A stretch of 64,000 nt of DNA from Desulfomicrobium orale DSM 12838 (GTDB lineage: Bacteria > Desulfobacterota > Desulfovibrionia > Desulfovibrionales > Desulfomicrobiaceae), in assembly GCF_001553625.1 (NCBI RefSeq), contig NZ_CP014230.1, forward strand, positions 2,232,001-2,296,000, given 5' to 3'. Below the pieces are notes generated by a model. It ran no database searches. It saw nothing but the letters and a program-made list of their open reading frames with translations, and had not been told where the DNA came from. Below, one piece after another: positions 9,642 through 18,595 of this stretch (positions are counted from its first letter, which is position 1; the number at the start of each line of letters is the position of its first letter). The position numbers were made by a program, and so were the translations under genes.

Positions 9642-10319
9642 TCAGTTGCCGGCGGGCTCGACGTTGTCCCGGATCCAGAAAAGCAGATTGTATTTTTCGG
9701 CGAGTTCCTGCCGCAGTTCGTTCAGTACGGATTTGTCCATGTCTCTGATGCGGATGAAGACCTGCCGGTACCCTTCCTCGACCTGGTCGTAGGAGGTCAG
9801 GATGGAGATGACCCGGGCCTTGTACCCGCGCAGGCAGTCCAGAAGATTTTTCAGAGTGCCGCGTTCGTCGGCGAGCTTGAAGCCAAGCTGTATGCCGCCG
9901 TGGTAGACGCCAGTAATGCTCAGGAGCACCCGGTACACTTCGTTCTGGGTCATGATGCCGACCATATCGCCGCTGTCGTTCAGCACAGGAAGGCCGGAGA
10001 CTTTTTTGTCGTGCATGATGGCCGCGCATTTGACTACCGTGTCCGTGTCTTTGATGGTCAGCGGATTTGAAGTCATGATGTTTTTGACCTTGATTTCAGA
10101 CAGCAGGTAGTACAGCTCATGAACGTCCAGAGTGGTAGCCTTGGAGGGCGAAGCTTCCTTCACGTCGCGGTCGCTCAGTATTCCGACCAGCTTGCCCCTA
10201 TCGTCGACCACCGGCAGACGGCGGATGTTCTTTTCCTTCATCAGTTTGGCCGCCCGCATCATGGAGGCTTCCGGATCCACCGTGATCACGTCCTTGGTCA
10301 TCCAGTCCTTGATAATCAT
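9642..10319 (-). CDS. Two CBS domains plus ACT-like domain protein (AcuB-like)
   Basis: This 225-residue protein has two CBS motifs: residues ~1-60 (IIKDWMTKDVITVDP, IRRLPVVDDRGKLVGILSDR) and ~75-135 (VKNIMTSNPLTIKD, VSGLPVLNDSGDMVGIMTQ). A C-terminal ACT-like region follows (~145-220; LGFKLADERGTLKNLLDCL). CBS pairs bind adenine nucleotides and ACT domains bind small ligands, so this is probably a metabolic sensor; no enzymatic domain is present. The start has a GGAGG upstream (minus strand, near 10324-10328). The gene leads a likely operon with the small membrane protein. Confidence 0.85.
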   Translation of the reverse strand: MIIKDWMTKDVITVDPEASMMRAAKLMKEKNIRRLPVVDDRGKLVGILSDRDVKEASPSKATTLDVHELYYLLSEIKVKNIMTSNPLTIKDTDTVVKCAAIMHDKKVSGLPVLNDSGDMVGIMTQNEVYRVLLSITGVYHGGIQLGFKLADERGTLKNLLDCLRGYKARVISILTSYDQVEEGYRQVFIRIRDMDKSVLNELRQELAEKYNLLFWIRDNVEPAGN

Positions 10320-10633
10320 GTCGGTCCTCCTTGCGGCTGAGACAGAGCCTTCACCAACGAATCGGCCGCGCCCGGCTATATGGGGTCAGAAACACATAAG
10401 TTGCCCAGCTCATAGTGATTTTTCAGGCTTCCGTCAAAGTTCGGAGCACAATCCCCGGACATGTCGAATGAAGGTCAATCGTTTCCGGCGGGATGAAAAA
10501 CGCGCGGAGCGGAAAAATATCCGGCGGGCCGGCAGTCGATCGGGATTCGTATTCCAGAGGATTCGGCCGCAGACGAAATGTGACTGGCGACATTTCTTGA
10601 TGGAGGCGATTGTTGCCGATAAGGAAACGGTCC
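10320..10633 (-). other. Intergenic stretch without a recognised gene
   Basis: About 310 bp separate the CBS gene from the end of the U32 gene, both on the minus strand. It should hold the CBS gene promoter, but no clear -35/-10 pair, hairpin or conserved RNA was recognised. Short overlapping frames here lack ribosome-binding sites. Confidence 0.4.
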
Positions 10634-11878
10634 TCAGGCCCCGCCTTCCTGTTCCGGGAGACAGGTTCGCAGGAAAAGGCCGGGAGCAAGCTCCGGGTGA
10701 TCGCAGCGCAGCATAAGACGCAAGCCGCTGTGAACCGCCTCCACTTCTGATCCGTTTTCTTTTTCCACGCCGTAGTCCGCACCGGAAAGCACGGGGCGGC
10801 GCAGGCCGGGCAGGATGATTTCCAGAGGCTGACGGGCCGTGAAACGATGCTTGATGTCCACGCTCCACAGGCCGGAGCCGAGAGGCTCCAGCAGCCGGGC
10901 CACGATGTGCTTCTTACGGTTGACTGGCAAAACGGCTTTCAGGATGGCGGGCCGGGGCGTGAAGAAGCCCGTGCTCAGGGGCCGGGTGGCCGTCTGCTGT
11001 AATTCTTCCAGATAGAGTCGGGGCCGGAAGGTACGCGCATCCAGGTCAGCCAGGGCTGCACGGTAAACATCCGTGACCTGGGCCAGATAGGACGCGGTTT
11101 TCATGCGCCCCTCAATCTTCAGGCTGTGTATGCCCGTCTGCCGGAACCAGCGCAGGTAGGGCGCCAGACACAAGTCTTCCGCGCCCATGATCCGGGTGTA
11201 GTCTCCATCCTCGAACATTTCCCACGAGGTTTGGCCGGGGCGCAGTTTTTCCTCCAGCCGCACGCCGGTGATCCTGTAGTCGAAACGGCAGGGGTGGGTG
11301 CACAGACCCTGGTTCGCCGGACGGGAGTTCATATGCGCCGAGAGCAGACAGCGTCCGGATATGGCCATACACATGGCTCCGTGTACGAAAACTTCGAGTT
11401 CCAGGCCGCTCACGCTTTCGGCAATGGCGCGGATGCGGCCGGCACCCAGTTCACGGGCCAGGTTGACGCGGCGTACGCCCTGATCCCGCCAGAATCGGGC
11501 GGCGGCGGAGTTGGAAGTATTGGCCTGGGTGGACAGATGCACAGAAATATCCGGAACGCGCCGCCGGGCCATGTCCAGAATGCCCGGGTCGGCGATGATG
11601 ATGCCGTCCACGCCGGAGTCGGCCGCCTGTTCCAGATATTCCTCAGCCGGGGCGAGATGCTCTTCCCAAGCCAGAAGATTGAGCGTGAAATACACCTTTA
11701 CCTGCCGATCATGGGCTCTGGTCACGGCCCGGCGCAGTTCCGGAAAGGAAAAACCGCCGGATTTGGCCCGCAGATTGAGCCCCTCTCCGCCCAGATATAC
11801 GGCGTCGGCGCCGTAGGTCAGGGCAGTGTCCAGCTTTTCGGGGTCCGCCGCCGGAACCAGTAATTCAGGCATGGACAT
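10634..11878 (-). CDS. U32 family enzyme, TrhP-like tRNA hydroxylation protein
   Basis: This 414-residue protein opens with PELLVPAADPEKLDTAL and contains GADAVYLGG, ADPGILDMARRRVPDI and VFVHGAMCMAISGRCLLS, then QGLCTHPCRF and LKIEGRMKT. This is the U32 peptidase family pattern, with cysteines likely to hold an iron-sulfur cluster. Despite the family name, characterised members TrhP (YegQ) and RlhA hydroxylate RNA; the order and spacing resemble TrhP, which makes 5-hydroxyuridine at tRNA position 34. The start lies 4 nt after the PHP gene stop (11883), suggesting co-transcription. The exact substrate is inferred. Confidence 0.8.
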   Translation of the reverse strand: MSMPELLVPAADPEKLDTALTYGADAVYLGGEGLNLRAKSGGFSFPELRRAVTRAHDRQVKVYFTLNLLAWEEHLAPAEEYLEQAADSGVDGIIIADPGILDMARRRVPDISVHLSTQANTSNSAAARFWRDQGVRRVNLARELGAGRIRAIAESVSGLELEVFVHGAMCMAISGRCLLSAHMNSRPANQGLCTHPCRFDYRITGVRLEEKLRPGQTSWEMFEDGDYTRIMGAEDLCLAPYLRWFRQTGIHSLKIEGRMKTASYLAQVTDVYRAALADLDARTFRPRLYLEELQQTATRPLSTGFFTPRPAILKAVLPVNRKKHIVARLLEPLGSGLWSVDIKHRFTARQPLEIILPGLRRPVLSGADYGVEKENGSEVEAVHSGLRLMLRCDHPELAPGLFLRTCLPEQEGGA

Positions 11879-11882
11879 GGGA

Positions 11883-12749
11883 TCAGTCGGGCACGGGTTG
11901 TCCCAGAGCGGCCCGGTGTTCTTTCATGCGCCGGACCAGATCGTAGGAAGCACGCAGGCCGCCCTTGCCCCGCCCGAGGGCGATGTTGGGCTTGTAGGCG
12001 CCGTGAAAGTCCGAGCCGGCGCTGGGCAGCAGGTCGAGCTTGCGGCAGAGATGGGCGTACAGGTTGGTCTGGCCCTGGGTGTGCATGGAATAGTGTACCT
12101 CCACTCCGTCCAGACCCTGATCTTTCAGGTCCCGCAACAGACTTTCCAGGGCGTTCCCGTCCAGATTCAGGGTGCAGGGGTGAGCCAGCACGATGGTGGC
12201 CCGCTCCGCCCTCAGGAGCTCCATGGCCTGTCCGGGAGTGAGCTTTTCCTTGGGCGCATAGCCCTTGGTACCTGGCCGTAGCCAGCTGTGAAAAGCTTCG
12301 TTCAGGCTGCGAACCACATTTTTGCGGACCAGCATTTCGGCGATATGCGGCCTGCCCACGGACCCGCCGCCGGCCGCTTCTTCCAGCTCGGCGTAAGTCA
12401 GATCGATGCCGTGGCGGTTCAGATTATGGACGATGGCCTTGTTGCGGGCGATACGCAGTTCGGCCAGCCGGGCCAGAGCCGGGCCCAGTACGGCTGGCTC
12501 CCCGGGTATCCACAGGCCGAGCAGATGCATGCTGCCATGATCGCAGGAGACGCTCAGCTCACAGCCGCCGATCAGTTCCAGGCCAAGCCGCTGCCCGGCC
12601 ACCCGGGCCTCGGGCAGACCGAGAATGGTATCGTGATCGGTCAGGGCCAGAGCCTTGAGGCGCAGGCGGACAGCTTCCGCCACCAGTTCGGCTGGTGTGA
12701 AGCTGCCGTCGGAAGCCGTGGAGTGAGTATGCAGGTCGATTTCCGTCAT
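11883..12749 (-). CDS. PHP-domain phosphoesterase (RNase AM / YciV-like)
   Basis: This 288-residue protein has the PHP metal-binding motifs: DLHTHSTASDGS at residues 4-15, LTDHDT at 37-42, a conserved LAHP (residue ~190) and AGSDFHGA (~242). Members hydrolyse 3',5'-nucleoside bisphosphates or act as 5'-3' exoribonucleases (YciV/RNase AM). It lies immediately upstream of the U32 gene in the same direction. All metal ligands seem present. The precise substrate cannot be told from sequence alone. Confidence 0.8.
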   Translation of the reverse strand: MTEIDLHTHSTASDGSFTPAELVAEAVRLRLKALALTDHDTILGLPEARVAGQRLGLELIGGCELSVSCDHGSMHLLGLWIPGEPAVLGPALARLAELRIARNKAIVHNLNRHGIDLTYAELEEAAGGGSVGRPHIAEMLVRKNVVRSLNEAFHSWLRPGTKGYAPKEKLTPGQAMELLRAERATIVLAHPCTLNLDGNALESLLRDLKDQGLDGVEVHYSMHTQGQTNLYAHLCRKLDLLPSAGSDFHGAYKPNIALGRGKGGLRASYDLVRRMKEHRAALGQPVPD

Positions 12750-12948
12750 GCGGAGAATTCAAAGGCTGACTTTTCTTCCGGAATGGGCCAAGTCCGGGCT
12801 GGGGCGTTCATGAACCCCGCCGGGTTCCAAGCGATTCTCCCGGACTACGCTTTGAGCCGGGTTATGGCCAGAAGCAGACAAAACAAGGAGGCATACGGAA
12901 AAACGGCACACGCCCTTGGCGCATGCCGCCGGAAAAAAGCGGGGATGT

Positions 12949-13167
12949 TTACTTGAAGCGGTAGGTGATGCGTCCGCGGGTCAGGTCATAGGGGGAGAGT
13001 TCCACCTTGACCCGGTCTCCAGGCAGGATGCGGATGTAGAATTTACGCATCTTGCCGGAAATATGACCCAGCACCTGATGCCCGTTTTCCAGCCGGACCA
13101 GGAACATGGCGTTGGGCATGGCTTCCTCGACAACTCCCTCGACTTCAATAGACTCTTCCTTGGCCAT
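12949..13167 (-). CDS. infA: Translation initiation factor IF-1
   Basis: This 72-residue protein starts at the ATG at 13167 ([20 protein letters not shown]) and ends GRITYRFK, the typical bacterial IF-1 of one S1/OB fold. An upstream in-frame codon would add 14 residues not found in the family, and the strong purine-rich AGGGAAGGGA sits just before 13167. IF-1 binds the 30S A site with IF-2 and IF-3. The gene diverges from opgG across about 240 bp of non-coding sequence. Confidence 0.97.
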   Translation of the reverse strand: MAKEESIEVEGVVEEAMPNAMFLVRLENGHQVLGHISGKMRKFYIRILPGDRVKVELSPYDLTRGRITYRFK

Positions 13168-13409
13168 AAAGAACAGATCCCTTCCCTGTTTTGTAATTTC
13201 ATGCGTCAAAGCTGAGGGCTCTTATCCGTTCATCCGGGCAATGACAAGGGTCGGGCATCGACAAAATGCGGGACTGCGTTCCGGAGCCGGACAACTGTCC
13301 AATTTGGATGCTGCGGCCCGCCCTTGACGGACCATCTTGAAAAGCACAAGGGGAAACAACCAGAATTTGCTGGGTGATCATGATACCAACTTCAGAGGAG
13401 CTTGTATTG

Positions 13410-14966
13410 ATGTATGGAAAATGGCCTGGACTGTGGGTCTGTTTGGCAGTCATGGCATTTTTTCTTTGCCCTTCCGTAGCGCTGGCCAAACCCGCGGCCT
13501 TTGGCATGCAGGATGTGGAAACTCTGGCCAGAAATCTGGCGGCCGCGCCCTTTGTGGACAACAAAGGTCAGATTCCGGCTGTCCTCAAGTCCATCTCCTA
13601 TGACGATTGGCGGGACATCCGTTTCGTGCCGGACAAAAGCCTCTGGCGCGGCGACAAGCTGCCCTTCGAACTGCAGTTTTTTCATCCCGGTCTTTTCTAC
13701 GATCAGACTGTGGCCATCAATATCGTCGACTCCGGCAAAGTAACCAGGCTCCCCTTTGATACTTCGGCCTTCAACTACGGCCGCAACACCTTTGCGGATC
13801 AGATTCCCCAGAACATGGGATATGCGGGATTTCGTATCCACGCCGCCATCAACAAGAAGAGCTATCTGGACGAATTCCTGGTCTTTCTCGGCGCGAGCTA
13901 CTTCCGGGCCGTGGCCAAAGGCCAGTTATACGGTCTGTCCGCCCGTGGCCTGGCCATTGATACGGCCGAGTCCACAGGAGAGGAATTTCCTTTTTTCAAG
14001 GAGTTCTGGATCGTCAAACCGGGCAAGAAAGACAAGAGCATTACCATTTACGCCCTCCTCGACTCCCGGCGGGTGACCGGGGCGTTCAAGTTCGAGGCCA
14101 CGCCCGGGTCGGAAACCGTTATTGATGTGGACTCGGTCCTTTTTCTTCGGGAACCCGTGAAGAAACTGGGTATCGCCCCCCTGACCAGCATGTTCGTGTT
14201 CGGGGAAAACTCCAATCCCCGCCTCATGAACGACTTCCGCCCGGAGGTGCACGACTCGGACGGGCTCATGGCCAGATTTGAAAACGAAGAATGGATATGG
14301 AGACCCCTGCAAAATCCCAAAACCCTGGCAGTGAACGCCTTCAAAGCGTCCAATATCAAAGGCATGGGGCTCATGCAGCGGGATACGGAGTACGAAAATT
14401 ATCTTGATCTCGAAGCCCGTTACCATCTGCGACCCAGCGTATGGATTGAACCCAAGAACAGCAGCTGGGGGGCGGGGCATCTGCATCTGGTTCAGATTCC
14501 TTCCCCGGAGGAAATCCACGACAACATCGTCACCTTCTGGACCCCGGACACCCTGCCGAAACCGGGCGAGTCCCTGCCGTTTTCCTACAGAATCCGCTGG
14601 TGCGCGCCCAAAAAAGTGGCTTCTCCCGAAGGCCGGGTTCTGTTCACGCGAACGGGTGTGGGAAAAAAGGCCAATTCACACAAATTTGTTCTGGAGTTTG
14701 AGGGCGGCAAGCTGGACGACCTGCCCGACGACGCGGCTCTCGATGCCAATGTCTGGATCGGCACCGGTGGAAAACTCCGCGACAAGCGTGTATACCGCAA
14801 TGCTATCACCGGGACATGGCGGCTGGTCTTTGAGGTCGAACCGGACGCCGCTTCTCCCCTATCCATGGTGCTGCCGGACAAGCGTCCACTCGTGGAGATG
14901 CGGGCCACTCTGCTTCATGGCATCACCCCGCTTACCGAAACCTGGACGTACGCCGTCAAACTATGA
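13410..14966 (+). CDS. opgG: Periplasmic glucan biosynthesis protein OpgG (MdoG)
   Basis: The protein is 518 residues from the ATG at 13410, chosen because AGAGGAG lies 9 nt before it and the protein then begins with a clean signal peptide (about residues 1-28, ending ALA). Family patterns include FGMQDVETLARNLA, YDDWRDIRF and FFHPGLFYD near the N-terminus, and WIEPKNSSWGAGHLHLVQIP later. OpgG acts in the periplasm and is needed for beta-1,6 branching or backbone release of osmoregulated periplasmic glucans. It overlaps the next small gene by 4 nt; opgH follows. Confidence 0.93.
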   Translation: MYGKWPGLWVCLAVMAFFLCPSVALAKPAAFGMQDVETLARNLAAAPFVDNKGQIPAVLKSISYDDWRDIRFVPDKSLWRGDKLPFELQFFHPGLFYDQTVAINIVDSGKVTRLPFDTSAFNYGRNTFADQIPQNMGYAGFRIHAAINKKSYLDEFLVFLGASYFRAVAKGQLYGLSARGLAIDTAESTGEEFPFFKEFWIVKPGKKDKSITIYALLDSRRVTGAFKFEATPGSETVIDVDSVLFLREPVKKLGIAPLTSMFVFGENSNPRLMNDFRPEVHDSDGLMARFENEEWIWRPLQNPKTLAVNAFKASNIKGMGLMQRDTEYENYLDLEARYHLRPSVWIEPKNSSWGAGHLHLVQIPSPEEIHDNIVTFWTPDTLPKPGESLPFSYRIRWCAPKKVASPEGRVLFTRTGVGKKANSHKFVLEFEGGKLDDLPDDAALDANVWIGTGGKLRDKRVYRNAITGTWRLVFEVEPDAASPLSMVLPDKRPLVEMRATLLHGITPLTETWTYAVKL

Positions 14967-15421
14967 TTTCAAGGCCATTCTCCGATACCGGGGTGCATGG
15001 TGAAGCATCATCCGCCGAACTGGAAGCCCGGCTGGAATCCGTCGGCCGCCGCATCTCGATGTACCTGCGCCATCTACCCCTGCCTGAACGCGTCCGGCAC
15101 GAGCTGGCTCTGGAGACTCTGCATCTTCTGGCCAGCGATCCCGGAGACATGACCCGGATCGAAGCCAGGAGCATGCGTATTCTGTATTCCCGCCTCAGGG
15201 AAAGGAAGCTGGACATGGCGGCCATGCCCGCGCCACCCTTGTCCAGATCGCACATGAAGCCTGAGGAAATGGACCGCCGCCCATGGGTGCGGGCCATGCT
15301 CAGGATCTGGCGTCCGGCTTATTCCTTCTCCGCCCAGATCATGAATACCGCATATGCGGACATGGTTCTGTACGCTCTGCTGCTGGCCGGACTGTACGCA
15401 CTGGGAGCGGATCAGCCATAG
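14963..15421 (+). CDS. Unknown 152-aa protein between opgG and opgH
   Basis: The start overlaps the opgG stop by 4 nt (ATGA), so it is translationally coupled and almost certainly a real gene. The sequence is mostly helical and charged (EARLESVGRRISMYLRHLPL) with one hydrophobic helix close to the C-terminus (about residues 132-147; MVLYALLLAGLYALG). No family is recognised. The position suggests a small membrane-anchored partner of glucan synthesis, perhaps supplying or regulating OpgH, which here lacks the usual long N-terminal region. This role is inference only. Confidence 0.75.
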   Translation: MISRPFSDTGVHGEASSAELEARLESVGRRISMYLRHLPLPERVRHELALETLHLLASDPGDMTRIEARSMRILYSRLRERKLDMAAMPAPPLSRSHMKPEEMDRRPWVRAMLRIWRPAYSFSAQIMNTAYADMVLYALLLAGLYALGADQP

Positions 15422-15621
15422 GCCGGGCACCATTTTTTCCGGCGTGTCTGTCGGCCGGAAACACGAGGCGTCATGTTTCTAATGTCCTCCCTAAAGTTGT
15501 GCTTCCCGCCTCGGAGAGTGCGATTCAAAACGAAGAAGCGCGCGTGGAAAAACGGGTCGATCTCTTCTTTCCCACCGTGTGAATCCGGCAATTTCAGCCG
15601 CAAGCCAGAAAGAATATTGTC

Positions 15622-17718
15622 ATGAGCCGTGAATTCCTGAATGAACCTTGGCGGAAGGTCGCCTCCCGCCGACGTCTTTTTCTGCTCGCGCTGGTTCTGG
15701 TTCCGTCCATAGCGGCGGCCAGCGTCATGGGTACCCTGCTGCCGCACAAGGGAGCCACGTGGCTTGAAGTGGCCATCGTGTTCACCTTCTGTGTCCTTTT
15801 CGTCTGGATATCCCTGGGCTTCTGGACCGCCCTGGCCGGTTTCTGGACACTGCTCAAAAAAGACGACCGATTCGCCGTGTCCCGGGTCCAGACCGAGGAA
15901 GACGCTCCCATCCGGCCTCACGTCAAGACCGCCATCCTTTTTCCGGTCTGTAACGAAGATCCGGAACGCATCATGGCCGGAATTTACGCCGTGTGGAGAT
16001 CCCTGCAACGTCTGGGGACCGAAGACAGCTTCGACATCCACATTCTGAGCGATTCGAACGATCCCGACCGCTGGGTGCAGGAAGAGGCCGCCTGGAACCG
16101 TCTGTGTACGGACCTGGGGGTGCACGGCCATATTTTCTACCGCCGCCGCCGGATCAACCTGAAGCGCAAAAGCGGCAACGTGGCCGATTTCTGCCGCCGC
16201 TACGGGGCTCACTACACCTACATGATCGTCTTCGATGCCGACTCGGTCATGACCGGAGAAATTCTGGTGCGTATGGTCCATATCATGGAGCGCAGGCGGA
16301 ACGTGGGCATCCTGCAGACGGCTCCGGCCTGCACCGGCCGGGAAACCCTCATCGCCAGGGCCCAGCAGTTCGCCAACCGGGCCTATGGTCCCATGTACGC
16401 GGCCGGACTGCATCACTGGTTTCTGGGCGACGCGCAATTCTGGGGACATAACGCCATCATCCGGGTACAGCCCTTCATCCGCCACTGCGCCCTGGGCCGC
16501 CTGCCCGGCAGACCGCCTCTGGGCGGAGACATTCTGTCCCACGACTTTGTGGAGTCGGCCCTCATGCGCCGGGCCGGGTATTCCGTATGGCTGGCTTACG
16601 ATCTTGAAGGAAGCTACGAGGAAGTACCACCCAACCTGCTGAACGAACTCAAGCGGGATCGGCGCTGGTGCCAAGGCAACCTGCAACATCTGCGCCTGGT
16701 GTTCACGCGGGGCATTTTCCCCGGACACCGCGCTCTGTTTCTGAACGGCGTCATGAGCTACGGCTCCGCCCTGCTCTGGTTTCTGTTTCTGGCCCTGTCC
16801 ACCACCGAGGCCATTTTGGAGGCTCTGGTCCGGCCGGATTATTTCATGCAAAGCAAAACCCTCTTTCCGGTCTGGCCGGTGTGGGATCCCACGCCCGGCA
16901 TCACCCTTCTGGCCAGTACGGCGCTGGTGCTTTTTCTGCCCAAACTCTGCGCCTTTTTCCTGATTCTGCTCAAAGGGCGGCGCAGGCTGTTCGGCGGTTT
17001 TTTCGGCCTTACGGGCAGCATCATCTCCGAAGTGGCCCTGTCCACCCTGCTTGCGCCCGTACGCATGCTTTTTCACAGCAAATACGTTTTCCTGACGCTC
17101 CTCGGCATGGGCATCGGCTGGGGCACACAGCAACGCGACGATGAAGGCACATCCTTCTGGGATGCCTTCCGCTTCCACGGCGGCGGCACTCTGCTGGCCT
17201 TTGTCTGGGGTTCGGCTCTGTTTCTGATCAACCGCGTCTTCTTCTGGTGGAGTTCTCCGCTGATATTTTCCCTGCTGCTGTCCATTCCCATCTCCATGCT
17301 GACCAGCCGGGCCGAAGTGGGCCGTTTTTTCCGCGCCCTGCGGATTTTCATCACTCCCGAAGAGACGAAAAAGCCCGGAGAATACCAGGATATCGAAGCA
17401 TATCTGGAGGAAAAGGACAGACAGGGGCTGCCGCTGGGCATGCGAGCCGAAGACGGTTTTGCCAGGGCCGCCGCCGATCCCGGCGTCAATGCCCTGCACC
17501 GGACCCTGCTGCGCGGACCGCGTTCTCTTGATCCAAAAATCCGCCAGCGCCGCGAAAAGCTACTGGAAAAGGCGCTGAAAACGGGTCCCGAGGGCCTGAG
17601 CAAGAAGGAAAAAAAAGAACTGCTCTACGATGCGGAATGCATGGCGCGTCTGCATGAACAGATTTGGGAACTCCCCGGGAACACGCTGCTGGAGCGCTGG
17701 AAGGTCCGTTCGGGATGA
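15622..17718 (+). CDS. opgH: Glucan glucosyltransferase OpgH (MdoH)
   Basis: This 698-residue inner-membrane GT2 glucosyltransferase polymerises UDP-glucose into the beta-1,2 glucan backbone. Two N-terminal helices (about 20-42 and 50-75) precede the catalytic domain: ILFPVCNEDPERI, LSDSNDPDRW, the D-x-D type motif FDADSVM, SHDFVESALMRRAGY and the RRWCQGNLQH signature. Several more helices lie in the C-terminal half. It is about 150 residues shorter than E. coli OpgH, mainly at the N-terminus. AGAAAG precedes the ATG. It is probably co-transcribed with opgG and the small gene between them. Confidence 0.93.
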   Translation: MSREFLNEPWRKVASRRRLFLLALVLVPSIAAASVMGTLLPHKGATWLEVAIVFTFCVLFVWISLGFWTALAGFWTLLKKDDRFAVSRVQTEEDAPIRPHVKTAILFPVCNEDPERIMAGIYAVWRSLQRLGTEDSFDIHILSDSNDPDRWVQEEAAWNRLCTDLGVHGHIFYRRRRINLKRKSGNVADFCRRYGAHYTYMIVFDADSVMTGEILVRMVHIMERRRNVGILQTAPACTGRETLIARAQQFANRAYGPMYAAGLHHWFLGDAQFWGHNAIIRVQPFIRHCALGRLPGRPPLGGDILSHDFVESALMRRAGYSVWLAYDLEGSYEEVPPNLLNELKRDRRWCQGNLQHLRLVFTRGIFPGHRALFLNGVMSYGSALLWFLFLALSTTEAILEALVRPDYFMQSKTLFPVWPVWDPTPGITLLASTALVLFLPKLCAFFLILLKGRRRLFGGFFGLTGSIISEVALSTLLAPVRMLFHSKYVFLTLLGMGIGWGTQQRDDEGTSFWDAFRFHGGGTLLAFVWGSALFLINRVFFWWSSPLIFSLLLSIPISMLTSRAEVGRFFRALRIFITPEETKKPGEYQDIEAYLEEKDRQGLPLGMRAEDGFARAAADPGVNALHRTLLRGPRSLDPKIRQRREKLLEKALKTGPEGLSKKEKKELLYDAECMARLHEQIWELPGNTLLERWKVRSG

Positions 17719-17727
17719 GAATCTGAA

Positions 17728-17754
17728 CGCCCTCTGAAGAAAGTCCAGAGGGCG
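17728..17754. terminator. Hairpin between convergent opgH and nitroreductase genes
   Basis: A perfect 9-bp stem (CGCCCTCTG with CAGAGGGCG) and 9-nt loop lies 9 nt after the opgH stop, between convergent genes. There is no strong U-tract on either side, but the position suits a bidirectional terminator. Confidence 0.6.
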
Positions 17755-17763
17755 GTGAAATGA

Positions 17764-18423
17764 TCAGAACCAGCGCAGTATGTCGTCCAGAGCCTGACGC
17801 GTTTTGGGCTTGGGCTGCTTGATCCGGTATCCGAAAGCCAGCATGTAGGCCACACCGTATTCCTCCGGATTCATGCCGAAGTCGGCGGTCAGAACTTCAT
17901 CCACCTTTTCCCGGACAAACCCCTCGATGGGGCAGGAATCAATGCCGATCAGCGCCGCAGCGGTCATCATGTTGGCCTGGGCGATATAGCACTGTTTGCA
18001 GGCCCAGTCGAACATGGCCCGATCGTTGTCCAGAAGATGGAAGTCCGTCTTCTGAAAGTTGGCGAAGTATTCCGTCCGTGCGGCGATCGCGTCCTCGGAC
18101 AGATTCTGCACCCGGCGCATGAAATCCGCGATACGGGAGCTGTCGTGCCGCAGCAGCGGAGTCTTCATGGCCAGGCAGACCAGAAAATGGCTGGCCGTGG
18201 GAATCTGTTTCCGGCCGCCCCAGGTATGGGGCAGGAGTTTCCCGCGCAGCGTCATGTCCTGAACCACCTGAAACTTCCAGGGCTCGAATCCGAAAGAGCT
18301 TGGGGACAGGCGGGCCGCTTCCAGAATGAACAGAAAGTCCTCTTCCGGAATTTTTGCGTCGGGATCAAATTCCTTGCAGGCGTGGCGGAACATGAAAGCG
18401 TCGAGAACGGTCTTCTTGTCCAT
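17764..18423 (-). CDS. Nitroreductase-family FMN oxidoreductase
   Basis: This 219-residue protein has the nitroreductase fold signatures: FRHACKEFDPDAKIPEEDF near the N-terminus (the R-x-x-x-x-F pattern), LSPSSFGFEPWKFQVVQD for FMN binding, and a C-terminal PEEYGVAYMLAFGYR. Such enzymes use NAD(P)H to reduce nitroaromatics, quinones or similar compounds. It resembles the NfsB/YdgI group in length. The gene stands alone, convergent with opgH. An AGGAGG ribosome-binding site precedes the start. The physiological substrate is unknown. Confidence 0.88.
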   Translation of the reverse strand: MDKKTVLDAFMFRHACKEFDPDAKIPEEDFLFILEAARLSPSSFGFEPWKFQVVQDMTLRGKLLPHTWGGRKQIPTASHFLVCLAMKTPLLRHDSSRIADFMRRVQNLSEDAIAARTEYFANFQKTDFHLLDNDRAMFDWACKQCYIAQANMMTAAALIGIDSCPIEGFVREKVDEVLTADFGMNPEEYGVAYMLAFGYRIKQPKPKTRQALDDILRWF

Positions 18424-18504
18424 GAAAAAACCTCCTGAACATGCGTTGTGTCGCGGATAGTCCGCGCCGGGTTTTGTTTTCAGGATATCGTGCCGGAAAC
18501 GCGA

Positions 18505-18531
18505 GGCCCCGGAACATCACGCTCCGGGGCC
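18505..18531 (-). terminator. Hairpin downstream of lolA
   Basis: A perfect 9-bp GC-rich stem (GGCCCCGGA / TCCGGGGCC, 9-nt loop) lies 65 nt past the lolA stop. There is no U-run on the lolA strand, so efficiency is uncertain. Confidence 0.5.
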
Positions 18532-18595
18532 GGACTTTTTCCGCCTCCGTTACCGGATGGCGGCGTAAACGGCGGCATGTCGCCGGAACAGGCAT

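Noticed and set aside
15412..17499. 695-codon open frame on the minus strand
   Set aside because: It is antisense to opgH, of biased composition and without family motifs.
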